Source of the DNA: Thereva unica
Lineage: Eukaryota; Arthropoda; Insecta; Diptera; Therevidae
Direction of reading: 5' to 3'
NCBI GenBank assembly: GCA_949987705.1
Contig: OX465281.1
Location: 86,766,543 to 86,830,542 of the forward strand
Length of the DNA: 64,000 nt
The notes beneath the pieces were generated by a model. It saw only the letters and a program-made list of their open reading frames with translations. It was not told the DNA's origin and searched no databases. Numbering within the stretch: the first letter of the stretch is position 1; each line of letters opens with the position of its first letter. A program made the translations under genes and the position numbers. Of the stretch, positions 32,685 through 44,470 are shown piece by piece.

Positions 32685-35097
32685 CAGTGGTGTTGTCGAG
32701 CCGGAACGCTCCGGAACGTCGTTCCGGTACTTCCTTTTTGGACAGGAACGCGTTCCGGAACTAAAGATGATTTCTGATAACGAGAATTTTTGACGATTTT
32801 TTGTATGTATTATCATAGACAAATAAATGGAAAGATGTTCAATTTCAAATAAGAAAAGTGTGTGATGAAAGAGCTTTCCTATTGCTGAGAGAGCTGCACT
32901 ATTAATTGAGAATATCCATTAATAACCATAAAGTATAATTTCCACTTCATATTTTTAAATTTGTTACTATTTTACATCTTGAAATCTTGCAAAACGCAAT
33001 AATTTTCATCTGAATCTTTACGAAAATTAAACATTAATTTCCCAATCTGAAAAATAAACATATTGCGGAAATGTTTTTTGTAAATCAAAACGAAATCAAA
33101 ATTCGCACAAAACAAACGGGTTCACTTACTTTTGCAAAGCAGTAAAACCAAAAAGTCTGACCTGAAAAACCAAAATTGTAACTGCCTCCAAATGTGCAAT
33201 TGATTTTTGCCATTCAAACAAAAATCAATCAGCTGTTTTCTTATTCAAATAGATTCCCGCCAACAATTTTATCCCCTCAATAAAATTTTCCTAGAAAAAA
33301 ATATAAACATTCTTATATTATGTACGTATGCCGATATTTCATAAATAAGAAAACATGTAAAAAAAGCGCAAACGCAAACAACTCGACCATTCTGCCATGC
33401 TCCCATCCATCCCTAACATTTTTCTTTTCATTTAGTTTTACTCTCTCCAAATATGAAACTTACTAAAGTCTCTTGACAGTGCCACCGAAAATAATGATTT
33501 AGCGGGGGCAGCTTTCGTTTGGAGGAAGCTTAAATGGAGGAAATAGGAAAGCTCTTTCATCAGGAAAGTGCACACTTTTCTTATATGAAATGAAACATTT
33601 TTGCTTTTATTTGCCTATGGTATTATTATAAACAAGGGTTTGAACCGAACCCGAACCGGAATAAAAACCGGAACGAACCGGCTTGTTTTTCCGAACCGTG
33701 AACCGGAGTCCGGAACGTTTTTTTCTGTATTGGTAGATGAAATTCCCATGTTTGTAGTTTTTACATTTCCCACCCTTAGTGTAAGAATTTGAGTATTAGT
33801 CCATTCAAAACGCGCGTTATGGTGTTCCAAAATAACACCGTTAAGAAAATAGAACCCTAAACGTTTTTGTGGTCGCTGATCACGAAAATCGAGGTCCCGC
33901 GGTCCTAAAATTAGGGCGTCACCCCTAAAAATGCAAAAACACCCCTTTTTAGGGGGCTTTCGCAATTATTTCAGTAATAATGAAAACTAATGCGACGAAA
34001 TGCACTTCTTTTAATATTTATTTGCGAAGGTGGTTGATTTATACTAAATTAATGCGAACTTGATGGTAAGGGGTACTCCTAAAGGGTTGAAAGTACCCCT
34101 AAATTGGCGAAAAATGGCAAAAATTGTAAAAAAAAATTTAAAGTTTATGCTTCAAATTCGATTGTGGGCGTACTGTCAGGCAAAAATAAATTATTTTCAA
34201 CCCTTAAGGGGTTAAAACTACCCCTACAATATAGTTCATTGAAAACTAGGTGGGGGTGTTCCAAAATAACACCGTTAAGAAAATCAAGCCCTACACTTTT
34301 TTGGGGTCGCTGATCACGAAAATCGAAAATTTAAATTGCAATCTACGAAAAGAAATTTTTTTTTCAATTTACCCCTAAGGTTTAACTCCTTTAAGAGGGT
34401 TAAAAATTTTCCAAACGTTTTAATAATATTTCATCAAATATAAAATTTTAATGCAAAACAATAAATTTCAATTTGTTCCAATTACAAATTTAATGTGGGG
34501 GTAGTTTTACCCCGTTAAGAGTTGAAAAAATTAATTTTTTGCTGAACCAAATTTCAAACAAAAGGCAAAACAAAATTTTTTTTTCAATTTTTTTTATATA
34601 AAGTTGTTTTTATTATAGTAGGGGTAGTTTTAACCCCTTAAGGGTTGAAAATAATTTATTTTTGCCTGACAGTATGCCCACAATCGAATTTGAAGCAATT
34701 TTTGCAATTTTTCGCTAATTTAGGGGTACTTTCAACCCTTTAGGAGTACCCCCTACCATTAAGTTCGCCTTAATTTAGTATATATCAACCACAATATTAA
34801 AAAAAGTGCATTTCATCGCATTAGTTTTCATTATTACTGAAATAATGGCGAAAACCCCCTAAAAAGTGGTGTTTTTGCATTTTTAGGGGTGACGCCCTAG
34901 ATTTAGGACCGCGGGACCTCGATTTTCGTGATCAGCGACACCAAAAACCTTTAACCCCCGCGTTTTGAATGGACTATATGTATGTGAGTAAATTTGGGAA
35001 ATGAGACCGCACAGAGCGGCCGCCTACCCAGGATCGGCCCTGTCTATATAATTATATATACGCGTTCCGGTAAAAAAAAATTAGCACAACGCCACTG
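32685..35097. mobile_element. hAT-type non-autonomous element
   Basis: Ends are CAGTGGTGTTGT (32685) and ACAACGCCACTG (ending 35097), inverted repeats with one mismatch. TGTGTAC occurs at 32675-32681 and 35098-35104 as a likely target duplication, though three extra bases (AAT) lie between the left copy and the end. CCGGAACG-rich clusters lie near the left end and around 33640-33715. There is no transposase. It carries the foldback element at 33799-34974. Confidence 0.6.
33799..34974. mobile_element. foldback-type MITE with long inverted arms, inside the hAT-type element
   Basis: Ends are GTCCATTCAAAACGCG and its inverse, flanked by TA on both sides (33797-33798, 34975-34976). The arms pair over roughly 33799-34240 and 34615-34974, with mismatches and small gaps. 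Each arm contains runs such as TAGGGGTGACGCCC and ACCCCTTAAGGGTTG. A shorter direct repeat (GTTCCAAAATAACACCGTTAAG) appears at about 33825 and 34258. No coding capacity. Confidence 0.7.
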
Positions 35098-35199
35098 TGT
35101 GTACTCCAAATTCCTTTCGAGCAATAGAGCATTTAAACTAATAAGATGTACTGAAAAACTTAACGACGTAGTAGATCCAGACCATCAAGACCAAATAAT
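35098..35199 (+). pseudogene. errantivirus B pre-integrase fragment between two inserts
   Basis: Reads VYSKFLSSNRAFKLIRCTE and DPDHQDQII. It continues from the fragment ending at 32684 and is followed, after the LINE, by EYHQKHNHRGIN at 39751. The CT...DHQ...EYH order fits the pre-integrase spacer of 17.6-type elements. Confidence 0.5.
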
Positions 35200-35339
35200 C
35201 TGGACTGTGGAGTCTGGACTGTGCCTCGGTGAAGTGCGCGCGTGTGTTGTCGCCAGTCCGATTATACCGCAAAAAAAAACAAAAAATTGGCAGTTATAGG
35301 GACTGCCGATAGAAGTGAAAACTTAGAACTTAGATGTTG

Positions 35340-36360
35340 AAATTCGATTCTTTTGAAGTAATACAAAATTCTATATTTCTTGAAACTACTTAATCTTTTT
35401 GATTGCAGTATTTTCATTAGGACATTAACCAACTTATTAAAATATGTAGCACAAGTAACTTCGTCTTCATTAATAAGTGTACTTTTTTCTATAAAATTTA
35501 ATGCTGCTGCATTTTCAACCGATATCTCAGAATTATTTTTTAAATTATGTAATAATTGTAGTAATTTTGGCCATCCTATTTCATTAGCACTTATTGTAAA
35601 AAAGATACAATCGGGTTATGGTAACTAAAGTAAGAAATGAAAATGTTTGATTCAAATTTATCTAAGTATCGCGTAAAAACCGCATCGATCGTCGTTTTAT
35701 ATTTGGTAGTACTAAGTTTCCGATCATTGGACATATTTAAATTAAGTGTTGCATTTAAAAATTCAATTAATGGTAGATTTTTATCATCTACAATTAAAAT
35801 CATCGGTACATTATCATATTTTTCGCCGAATCTTTTTTCGAGAATTTCAGAACCTTCTTTTGTATAAATCATCAAATTTTCGAATAAAAATTGTTGTATC
35901 TGTCTCATAGATTTTCCAGGCGAAATATAAACGGCAACCATTAATATGTATTGCCCATTCTCGGAACTGCAGCGAGCAACGCATATTTCGCCTATGTCAG
36001 AAACATTAACACCAATGCTTCTAGTGAATTTAGTATGTATGTCCATATATGAAGTAATGAAGTGGGACGTATCTTGAGTATTGTGATAATTAGCTACTCC
36101 TGCTGCTGGAACTTCGGGTCTTTTATAACTTACAACAAAGTTGAAATTCGGAGCATCAAGTGGTTCTTCGTTTTTCATACGAATTTCTGACAAAAGCAGA
36201 ACATTTGACTTTTTTACGAAAGCATCATTTTTTCTTTTGTTATCGTCTGAAGACATCTTCAGGATCAAGGATCCAAACAAATTTGGAAAACAGATATTTA
36301 AGACATCAGTCAAAATGACTGGTTTTATATTTTCATTTTTGATACTTAATTGAATAATAG
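35340..36360 (-). pseudogene. Helentron remnant: endonuclease (EN) joined to a Rep-domain fragment
   Basis: The minus-strand frame 36313-35591 (240 codons) is an exonuclease-endonuclease-phosphatase fold: NVLLLSEIRMKNEEP, GVANYHN, VAVYISPGKSM, TTIDAVFTRYL and ISYFSYHNPIVSF. This set is what I know from the EN module of arthropod Helentrons. A second frame, overlapping the end of EN and running to about 35342, has FFTISANEIGWPKLLQLL, EVTCATYFNKLVNVLM and YYFKRIEFQH, the N-terminal part of a Helitron Rep. In known Helentrons EN follows Rep and helicase; here EN precedes Rep, so the order is permuted or two copies are joined. Confidence 0.7.
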
Positions 36361-36749
36361 TAGGCGGTCAGATTTATTTTTTATTCAAAATCAAAAAGTT
36401 TTTGATTATAATCGATTGAGCGCGTGCGCCAGTCATGAGCATGTCGGTGACGCGAACCCATAACATCTTCCCCTAACGCGGCTAAAGAAGTTTTCACTTC
36501 AAAAATAAAAATAAACCGCAACAATAAATATAATCACAAAACAACACAATGAAAAAACATATAACACAAAAAAACTTAATAAAACCACCAAAATAATAAC
36601 ATAAACCACAAAACAAACAATAACATAAAAAAATTAATAATAACACAAAAAAACTAAGTGAAGGCCACCAACAACAACAACAATAACCGAAGGACCGACG
36701 GACAACAAGTAAGTCTCCTCCACCCGCTTTCCGCGCTTCCTGCCGGTCG

Positions 36750-39600
36750 CTCCGTGACAATGATTTTATAATCAATTTATGTAACATTCGGGGACTGAAT
36801 ACAAACTTCCTGGCCGTTACGTGCGAATTACTGCTCCATACCCCTGCTATTTTCGCACTGAGTGAAACCCAAGTGTTACCAGATCTTGATTTAGATCGAT
36901 TTCAGGTGACAGGGTATAACTTAGTGCACAACTTTTCCGCCCATAGGGGATTAGCCATATATATTAGGAATGACGTGGCGTTTCAGAAGGTGTACAGTAG
37001 TACATCCTCTGATTTTAATCATCTTTGGATTAAAATAATTATCCATAGCCACGTCATATTTTTCTGTTTTTTATATAGGAGTCCTAATATTAGTAATGAG
37101 GCCACCACCTCAGCCTTCGATGCTATTTCCGAACAGATTTCCGGATTTTTATTTTCCCACCCGGAAAGCGAAATCATTGTTGCGGGTGATTTCAACGTTC
37201 ACAATGTACATTGGCTAAATTACTCAAATGTCACCAGTGTTCCTGGCAAAGACGCCGAGCTCTTTGCGAGCCTCAACAACTTGCACCAAATTGTCAAATG
37301 TCCGACGAGAGTCCCTGATATTCCAGGTCAAGGAGCCCATCTCCTTGACCTGTTTCTTACTTCCCATCCGACGCGGACCATAAACTAATTAGCGCTTATT
37401 TCCCATATCCATCCTCGACCACAACCACCACAGCTCCTAAAAGAACTGTGTGGCACTATGGGAAAGCCAACTGGTTGGGTCTTATTCGCTTCTTGCAGGC
37501 CACTGACTGGGATTTGTGTTTCCGTAATGCCAATGCGAACTATGCGGCCCTCTGTGGCAACAAAATTATTCGAGCGGGTATGCGCTTGTTCATCCCTCAC
37601 TCTACCAAATCTGTGAAGCCTAGGCCGAACAAATGGTTCAATGGGGAATGTATGAACGCAATCAAAGCTAAAGAAGCCGCTTATAGAGTATACAGACGTT
37701 CGCCCAATGAGCCACTTCGTCGTTAGTACGTCAAACTTAGAAACTCCTGCAACTCCATCATCAGGAAAGTCAAATCATCATTTGATGATAGATTGAGAAG
37801 TAAGATTCTTAACTCCACTACAGGCAGCAAAAACTTCTGGTCCTTGGTAACCGCCATCAAGAAGAATTTTACTTCCTCCTCAACACCTCCTTTTATTCAC
37901 AACAAGGAAGTGATAACAGAAAGCAAACCCAAGGCCGACCTATTAGCTTCTCTGTTCGCGGCAAATTCTTCTTTACCCGATGCTGCTATGTCACCCCCAC
38001 TCTCGAGAATACCACCCACTCAATGGACGGAGTTCACTTCAGGACTCGCGAGGTGTTTAGGTGTCTCAAAGAACTCGACGCCAATCAATCCACTGGTCCC
38101 GACAAAATCCCCCCTATGGTACTTAAAAAATGTGCCTCATCTTTGGCTAAACCTCTGCGCAAACTTTTTGCCCTGTCTTACTTCTCCGGAGTGTATCCCG
38201 ATTCTTGGAAACTAGCTCATGTTCAGCCAATCCCAAAAAAAGGTGAAGCCAGCGACCCCTTAAACTACCGCCCAATAGCAATTACTTCTGTTCTCTCCAA
38301 AATCATGGAGACAATAATCAATAAAAAGCTGATGAAATATCTAGAATCCAACCAAATTATACACGACAGGCAATACGGCTTCAGATCTAAACGGTCTACT
38401 GGCGATCTGCTTGTGTGTTTAACCGAGCGTATCAACCAAAGCATTCACAGCTTTGGTGAGTCTAGTTTAGTTGCTCTAGATATATCAAACGCTTTTGACA
38501 GAGTATGGCAATCAGCTCTGTTGAATAAACTCCAAGCTATTGGTATACACTTAGTTCTAAGGAACTGGATTAAGAGCTTTCTTTCAGGCCGTTCAATCAA
38601 GGTAGTGTTGGATGGCGTCGAATCCAACCCCCACGCCATTTCGGCCGGAGTTCCTCAGGGGTCAATTCTCTCACCCGCACTTTTTCTAATCTTCATTAAT
38701 GATCTGCTCTCAATCCCCTCCAACCCACTTCACTGCTTCGCTGATGACGGTACTCTGAATTTCTCTTACTCCTTCGACAAATAAGACAAGCACGTGCCAG
38801 ACCTTGTCTTTACCACCGTCAACTGATGACGGCTTCGATCAACAGGGGTATCGAATCGATTCTTCATTGGGGCGAAATGAACCGCATCGAATTCAACGCC
38901 ACAAAAACGAAGCACTGTCTGATCTCCAGCAAAATTTGTACCGATCTTCCTCCTGTCTCGGTGGATGGAGAGAGTCTAACGGCTGACTCAACTCTCAACA
39001 TCCTAGGAGTAACTTTAACGGAGCATCTGCGATGGAATGATCACATATTTCAAATCGCCAAACAAGCCTCCCAATGCCTTGGATTTCTCAAGAGATGCAA
39101 GCTCCTCCTCTAGCCAGCCGCATTGGCTACAATATACAAATCCTACATTCGGCCGCGCCTCGAATACAACTCGCATATCTGGGCAGGCGCCCCAAAAACC
39201 ACCTTGCCCTTGTCTCGACAAGGTGCAAAATCGTGCCCTCAAACTCATTGGTGATGGCCCCTTTCGCGCCTCCATAGACACCTTGAGCCACCGTAGGAAT
39301 GTAGCAGCCCTCTCCATATTTTATCGCTATTACCATGGCGACTGTTCCACCGAAATTCAGGACCTCCTGCCTGCACGGCAATACTTTTCCCACAACACAA
39401 GACTAGCCCGCTCGGCTCACCCCCATACCCTACAGCCCCCTCGTTCACGCACAATACGGTTTAGAAGTTCGTTTATGAATAGAACAACTCGACTGTGGAA
39501 TAATCTCCCGAAGTCAGTATTTCCGAACTCGTACAACACCTTAGAGTTCAAACGTGAGGTTCATCGTCATTTTCTTCTACACTCTCCAGACCCCCTCTAA
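36750..39600 (+). pseudogene. LINE endonuclease-reverse transcriptase polyprotein, frame-broken
   Basis: The endonuclease begins near 36780 (NLCNIRGLNTNF, ALSETQVLPDLD) and has IIVAGDFNVHNVHWL. Its SDADHKLIS block, with the catalytic His, is read in another frame after a break near 37375. The reverse transcriptase has STGPDKIPP, DISNAFDRVW, AGVPQGSILSPALF and FADDGTL. The C-terminal domain (ILGVTLTEHLRWNDHI, LGFLKRC, LSHRRNVAALS, FMNRTTRLWNNLP) ends at 39600. Breaks near 37375, 37725, 38010, 38784 and 39113 make it inactive. No separate ORF1 (nucleic-acid-binding) protein is recognisable upstream. Confidence 0.8.
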
Positions 39601-39741
39601 CCTTTCCTATTCTCCTCTATTCTTCAAACCAAGCTTACTACTAGACATTGCACCATGAACTAAACGACATGACGGACTGGTAGTACAAAGGCTTACACCT
39701 AAGCTTGTTTTTTTCATATAAAAAAAAAAAAGAAAAATAAT

Positions 39742-40687
39742 AATAATTAATGAGTACCATCAAAAACACAATCATCGTGGAATAAATGAAACTCTTAACC
39801 ACTTACGTAGAACATACTTCTTTCCAAAAATGAAAGACAAAATTACAAAGACAATTAATAATTGCGAAAAATGTCAACTTCTGAAATATGATAGACATCC
39901 GATACGAATATTCTGACACCCCTTCTAAACCACTGGACATAGTTCATATTGACGTATATAATATTCACAATAAAAATATTCTTACAATAATAGATAAATT
40001 TTCAAAATTTGCCTCAGCATATATTCTACATGCAAGAAATAGTGTAAGCATAGCTAGTGCATTAAGAGAGTTCTTTTCACAACATGGTATCCCTAAGAAA
40101 TTATATGTGATGCTGCCAATGAATTCAAATCTAATCTTTTTAAAGACTTTTGCGATCAATATTCAATTCGAATACATATTACTACCCCTCAAAACTCAAC
40201 AGATAACTCAACAGTTGAAAGATTTCACTCGACGCTTACTGAAATATACAGAATAATTTATGATAAAGATAAAAAGTTAATATCAAAAGATATATTAAAT
40301 GAAGCACTTATAACATATAATAATGCTATCCATTCAGTTACTAATTTAACCCCTTTTGAGTTAATGACAGGTAGGACATATAAATTTAATAGAATTATTA
40401 ATGAATCAGAACACGACTATTTAAATAAGCTTCATGAATATCAAACGAATTTATTTGATAAAATAAAATCTAAAATAGAAAGCCATAACAAATCAACAAT
40501 TGATAATCTTAATAAAAAACGTGAACCACCACGAAATTTCGAAGAAAATGAAATAGTGTATGAATACAATAATAGAAGAAATAAAATGACTCCTAGAGCT
40601 AAGAAATTAAAAGTAGTATCTAATTGCAAAGTAGTTGTAGTAACCCCTAATCATAGGAAAGCACATAAGAATAAACTAAAAAACTAG
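39742..40687 (+). pseudogene. errantivirus B integrase
   Basis: Frames give EYHQKHNHRGINETLNHLRR with CEKCQL (zinc region), HIDVYNIHNKNILTIIDKFS (first Asp), a segment around 40110-40200 where the second Asp motif is frame-shifted (IPKKLYVMLPMNS instead of D-Q-G-x-E-F), and TVERFHSTL-like sequence in a third frame. From 40262 the C-terminal part is clean: ITYNNAIHSVTNLTPFELMTG and VYEYNNRRNKMTPRAKKLK. It is cut by the DINE at 40684. Inactive, but it preserves the C-terminus that copy A lacks. Confidence 0.7.
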
Positions 40688-41722
40688 TTGGGATGTGGGT
40701 TCGACCTTTTCGGTCCACACGATCAACTTCACAGTATGATGGATGTTGAATATATGATTGGATATTTTAATAATAAATGAACAATAGGCAATATAGAATA
40801 TATCTATAATACCGAGAATTTGTCACAATTGTTTATTAATATTTTCGCTAAAATGTCAAACTAAATGTGCGCACTTACAAGATTAGGATGACGAAAATAT
40901 ATATAAAATTGATGTATTAATGTTTTTTGGCACCTCAATGAAGTCGATATAGTTTTTAGTTCGCGCGGTATCGTGCAGGTACAAAAATCACTTAAGTCAT
41001 TTAAACCAAAAACCGCTGGACCGAATATTATAAAAATCTTTTCAGATTATATTGTCGCTAATACGCTTCGAACGGCACCTCAAGTAAGTCAATGTCTTTC
41101 GTGGTTCGGGCGATATCGTGCAGGTACAAAAATCACTTACGCCGCTTAAACAAAAAAACGGCTGGACCGAATTTTATGAAAATCTTTTCAGATCATATTT
41201 TATTTAATACTCTTCGAACGGCACGTTAACTAAGTCGATATCTTTTATAGTTCGCGCGATATCGTGCAGGTACAAAAATCACTTAAGTCATTTAAACCAA
41301 AAAACCGCTGGACTGAATATTATAAAAATCTTTTCAGATTATATTGTCGCTAATACGCTTCAAACGGCACCTTAAGTAAGTCAATATCTTTCGTGGTTCG
41401 GGCGATATCATGCAGGTACAAAAATCACTTACGTCGCTTAAACAAAAAAACGGCTGGATCGAATTTCATGAAAATCTTTTCAGATCATATTTCGGTAATA
41501 CGCTTCGAACGACACCTCAACGAAGTCGATATCAGTTTTGGTTCGTGCGATATCGTGCAGGAAAAATGACCACATCCGTACGCACATACACACACACATA
41601 TACTTCCTCCCAATTTTTAGCTTAAAATGTTCCTGGGACCTTGAAAGATGAAAATACGTTGAAATTTTCGATTTCGATTTTCGGACCGATTACAATAACT
41701 TCCTATACTGGGAAGTTAATAA
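40684..41722 (+). mobile_element. DINE/Helentron-like non-autonomous element, copy 1
   Basis: Starts CTAGTTGGGATGTG and ends at a hairpin (AACTTCCtatactGGGAAGTT, 41697-41717) plus AATAAA. Matches 45906-46953 along its full length, at about 95 percent by eye. The interior is a tandem array of ~146-bp units. It splits errantivirus B between integrase and env. Confidence 0.7.
40931..41565. repeat. tandem array inside DINE copy 1
   Basis: Four units and a partial one, each starting CGGCACCTCAA and containing GATATCGTGCAGGTACAAAA. Units 1 and 3 (AAGTCATTTAAACC) resemble each other, as do units 2 and 4 (TTACGYCGCTTAAAC), giving an A-B-A-B pattern. Confidence 0.85.
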
Positions 41723-42717
41723 ACTTAAATTTCAGAATAATATAATGCCAACGGATAGAGATCCAGGACCTATCGAATAGTCAGGGTTTATTATCAATGA
41801 AATTAGGATCAGGAAAACTTATAGAGTCTCACGCCAAATTAATACATATATAGTCAATCTAACAGAATACGCTAAAAACATAGAAATAATCGGAAAATCC
41901 GTTGAAATAATAAAAATTAGTAATGATAGCAATTTAAGAATATTAAAAGAAATAACTTATCTAAAATTTAAAGAATTAGAGCTCAAGTTTTTGACATTAT
42001 CTCCAAAACATAGAAATAAACGAGGCCTGATATACGGTTTTTGAAATGTAATTAAATTCATTACTGGAAACTTGGACGAAAACGACGTAATACAAATAAA
42101 CGAAGCAATTGAAGGACTACGATTTAACCAACAAGCACTTAAAGACGGACTGACAAAACAGATATTTCTGAATAATAAAATGTTAGAACGGTTTAATAAC
42201 ATAACCAACCACATTAATGAGCAACAACAAATTTTACAAAATTATCTATATGAATATCAAACATCAATATCACAGAGAATCCGTTCCGAGAATGAAGATT
42301 TTCAGCATTTGCAGAATATTCATCAGACAAATTTTAATAAAGAAATATTAACTAATCATTTGCAAGAAATTTCCGAAGCTATTACTCTTGCTAAACTCAA
42401 TATTATATCAAAACAAATTCTTAGCCCCAGTGAATTAGAATTCGCATATGATTTTATTACAAAACAAAATATTACAATTAAAGCAGACGAACAAATTTAT
42501 CAAATTTTAGCTCTTCAAGCATACTATAATGGTTCGAATATAATATTTAACATAAAACTTCCAGTTGTATCACATGAACATTTTAACTTATACCATTTGA
42601 TTAACCTTCAAATCAATAAGACCTTTACCATTAATTTGCCCCAACCATATTCCTTTATGAGCGAAAATTATATTCAATTTTTAGACAAGCCATGCATGCT
42701 GATAGAAGATTCATACT

Positions 42718-43887
42718 CATGGGTTGAGAGTTTCCTTTCCGGCCGTTCAATTAAGGTAGTTTTGGATAGCGTCAAATCTGAATCTCACCCCATCTCTGCG
42801 GGGATCCCCCAAGGGTCAATTTTATCACCGGCCCTATTTCTTATCTTTATAAATGACCTACTTTCAATCCCCTCCAACCCACTTCTCAGCTTCGCTGACG
42901 ACGGTACTCTACGGTACTCGTACAGCTTCGATACAAGACAGACACATGCCAGATCCTGTCTTGATGATCGTGAACTAATGTTTAACTCTATTAATAACGA
43001 CATTGAACTTATTATAGAGTGGGGAAAAAAGAATCGTGTCGAATTCAACCCCTCCAAAACCAAGTACTGTCTTATTTCAAAGAAAAAGATCAACACATCA
43101 CCATCCTTGACAGTGGATGGCGTGGAAGTAAAGGCGGACCCATCCCTTCACATCTTAGGCGTGACATTAGCCAAAGACTTGCGATGGAATGACCATATAT
43201 TCCAAATCGCCAAACAAGCATCCCAGTGCTTGGGATTTCTTAAGAGGTGCAGGTTCCTCCTGCAGCCATCGGCCCGTGCTGTTATTTATAAATCCTACAT
43301 TCGGCCTCTTCTCGAATACAACTCCCTCATTTGGGGCGGCGCTCCAATAACAACCTTAGCATGGTTAGATAAGGTCCAAAAAAAGGCCCTTAAGTTAATT
43401 AATGACGATACCGCTTGCTCCACCATCGACCCCCTAAGCCACCGTAGGAATGTAGCAGCACTGACAAAATTTTATCGCTACTATCATAGTGACTGTTCCT
43501 TCGAGTTAAACGCTCTTTTGCCTCCACGGCAATCTTATACCCGCAACACCAGATTAGCCCACTCGTCCCATTCCTTGCACCTGCAACTACCCTTTTCACG
43601 CACTCAACAAGACATGAATTCGTTTGTAAATAGAACAACTCGACTGTGGAATAATCTCTCGCAGTCGGTATTTCCGAGCTCCTACAACATCCAAGAGTTC
43701 AAACGCAGGGTTCATCACCACCTTCTTCAATACCCTCCCGTACCTTCATAATCCCTAACTTCCTCCCCTCACCCCTCCCCCGTACTAAGCTTACTGCTAG
43801 ACATTGCACCATGACGTGACAAACGACATGACGGACTAGTAGTACAAAGGGTGATTCCTGAGCTTAGCACTACCACATAAAAAAAAA
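42718..43887 (+). mobile_element. 5'-truncated LINE inserted in errantivirus B env
   Basis: Flanked by ATACT at 42713-42717 and 43888-43892. It begins within the RT (WVESFLSGRSIKVVLD) and runs to the 3' end, with coding to 43751 then a 3' UTR (CTAGACATTGCACCATGA) and poly-A. Related to, but clearly diverged from, the LINE at 35200-39741. Confidence 0.8.
42720..43751 (+). CDS. LINE reverse transcriptase C-terminal part (uninterrupted)
   Basis: This 344-codon stretch is open without a stop and is in frame with the upstream env, so the DNA reads as an env-RT chimera from 42072. It has AGIPQGSILSPALF, FADDGTLRYSY (active-site FADD), GKKNRVEFNPSKTKYCLI, ILGVTLAKDLRWNDHI, QASQCLGFLKRC, LSHRRNVAALTKFYRYY and FVNRTTRLWNNLS. 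Only the last RT motifs and the C-terminal domain remain; endonuclease and RT fingers are missing because of 5' truncation. It would not be active. The open frame suggests the insertion is younger than the frame-broken copy at 36750-39600. Confidence 0.75.
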   Translation, partial: WVESFLSGRSIKVVLDSVKSESHPISAGIPQGSILSPALFLIFINDLLSIPSNPLLSFADDGTLRYSYSFDTRQTHARSCLDDRELMFNSINNDIELIIEWGKKNRVEFNPSKTKYCLISKKKINTSPSLTVDGVEVKADPSLHILGVTLAKDLRWNDHIFQIAKQASQCLGFLKRCRFLLQPSARAVIYKSYIRPLLEYNSLIWGGAPITTLAWLDKVQKKALKLINDDTACSTIDPLSHRRNVAALTKFYRYYHSDCSFELNALLPPRQSYTRNTRLAHSSHSLHLQLPFSRTQQDMNSFVNRTTRLWNNLSQSVFPSSYNIQEFKRRVHHHLLQYPPVPS

Positions 43888-44470
43888 ATACTACTGCTAC
43901 AATGACATCTTAGAGAAAATTCCAACAAACAACTGCATACCGAACCTTATTAAAAATATAGAAGCCATATGCGATCTCATCGAAAATCAGGACCAGTCAG
44001 GAATATATCAACCAGAGGACCAATATCTTTTAATAATCGACACACCTCCATCGCAGATTAATACGACTTGTGACATCAAAAAGAAGACAATTTCTGGAAC
44101 CCTACTAATTCATTATAAAGACTGCGAAATTCAAATTAATAATATAAATTATACCAACGAAAAGCGAACATTTTGGGACAAAGTTCAAATAATCCCTTCA
44201 ACATTCACCGAAATTAAATCAACAAAAACCGTCCAGAAATTAAACCTAAAACAACTAGAAACTTACAAATAAAAACCCAGCAGCAGAAGTATTCTTTAAT
44301 ATCAATTCTCATCATAGCAGCAATCGCCGTTTACATCTTCGAAAAATTAAGAAAATCCTGGATTAGCAGAAAAACCAAGGTGATTCCTGAAAACATAATT
44401 ATCACTTCATCAATACCAGAATCTCAGCACACGAAACTTTCCTGGTCTTCGCTTCATCTTAGAGGGGAGG

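Larger units (their letters stand above)
35200..39741 (+). mobile_element. LINE (non-LTR retrotransposon), near full length, with a Helentron piece in its 5' part
   Basis: It interrupts errantivirus B pol: AAATAAT lies before 35200, and an AATAAT repeat plus the continuation of pol follows 39741. It ends in a poly-A-like tail after a 3' UTR shared with 42718-43887 and 62638-62796. The 5' part (35200-35339) is GC-rich and noncoding. The Helentron piece occupies about 35340-36360. The clade is Jockey/I-like but not settled by eye. Confidence 0.65.
41723..44272 (+). pseudogene. errantivirus B envelope (F-type), interrupted by a LINE
   Basis: The left part shows an N-terminal region, a furin-type RNKR near 42015 and the fusion-peptide region, in which a TGA at 42042-42044 interrupts. 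Helical Asn/Gln-rich sequence follows to 42717, where the LINE fragment begins. After it (from 43893) the frame continues to the stop at 44270. A hydrophobic stretch typical of a membrane anchor (ISILIIAAIAVYIF) lies at about 44296-44340 in a different frame, so the tail is also frame-shifted. It is a relic with at least three lesions; none of its parts can make a full envelope. Confidence 0.75.

Noticed and set aside
35597..36353. Plus-strand frames of 70-76 codons
   Set aside because: They are shadows of the minus-strand Helentron endonuclease.
36494..36787. Cys/Phe-rich 97-codon minus-strand frame, possible membrane protein
   Set aside because: It is the reverse of an ACAACAACAATAA-rich LINE 5' region; hydrophobicity comes from low-complexity DNA.
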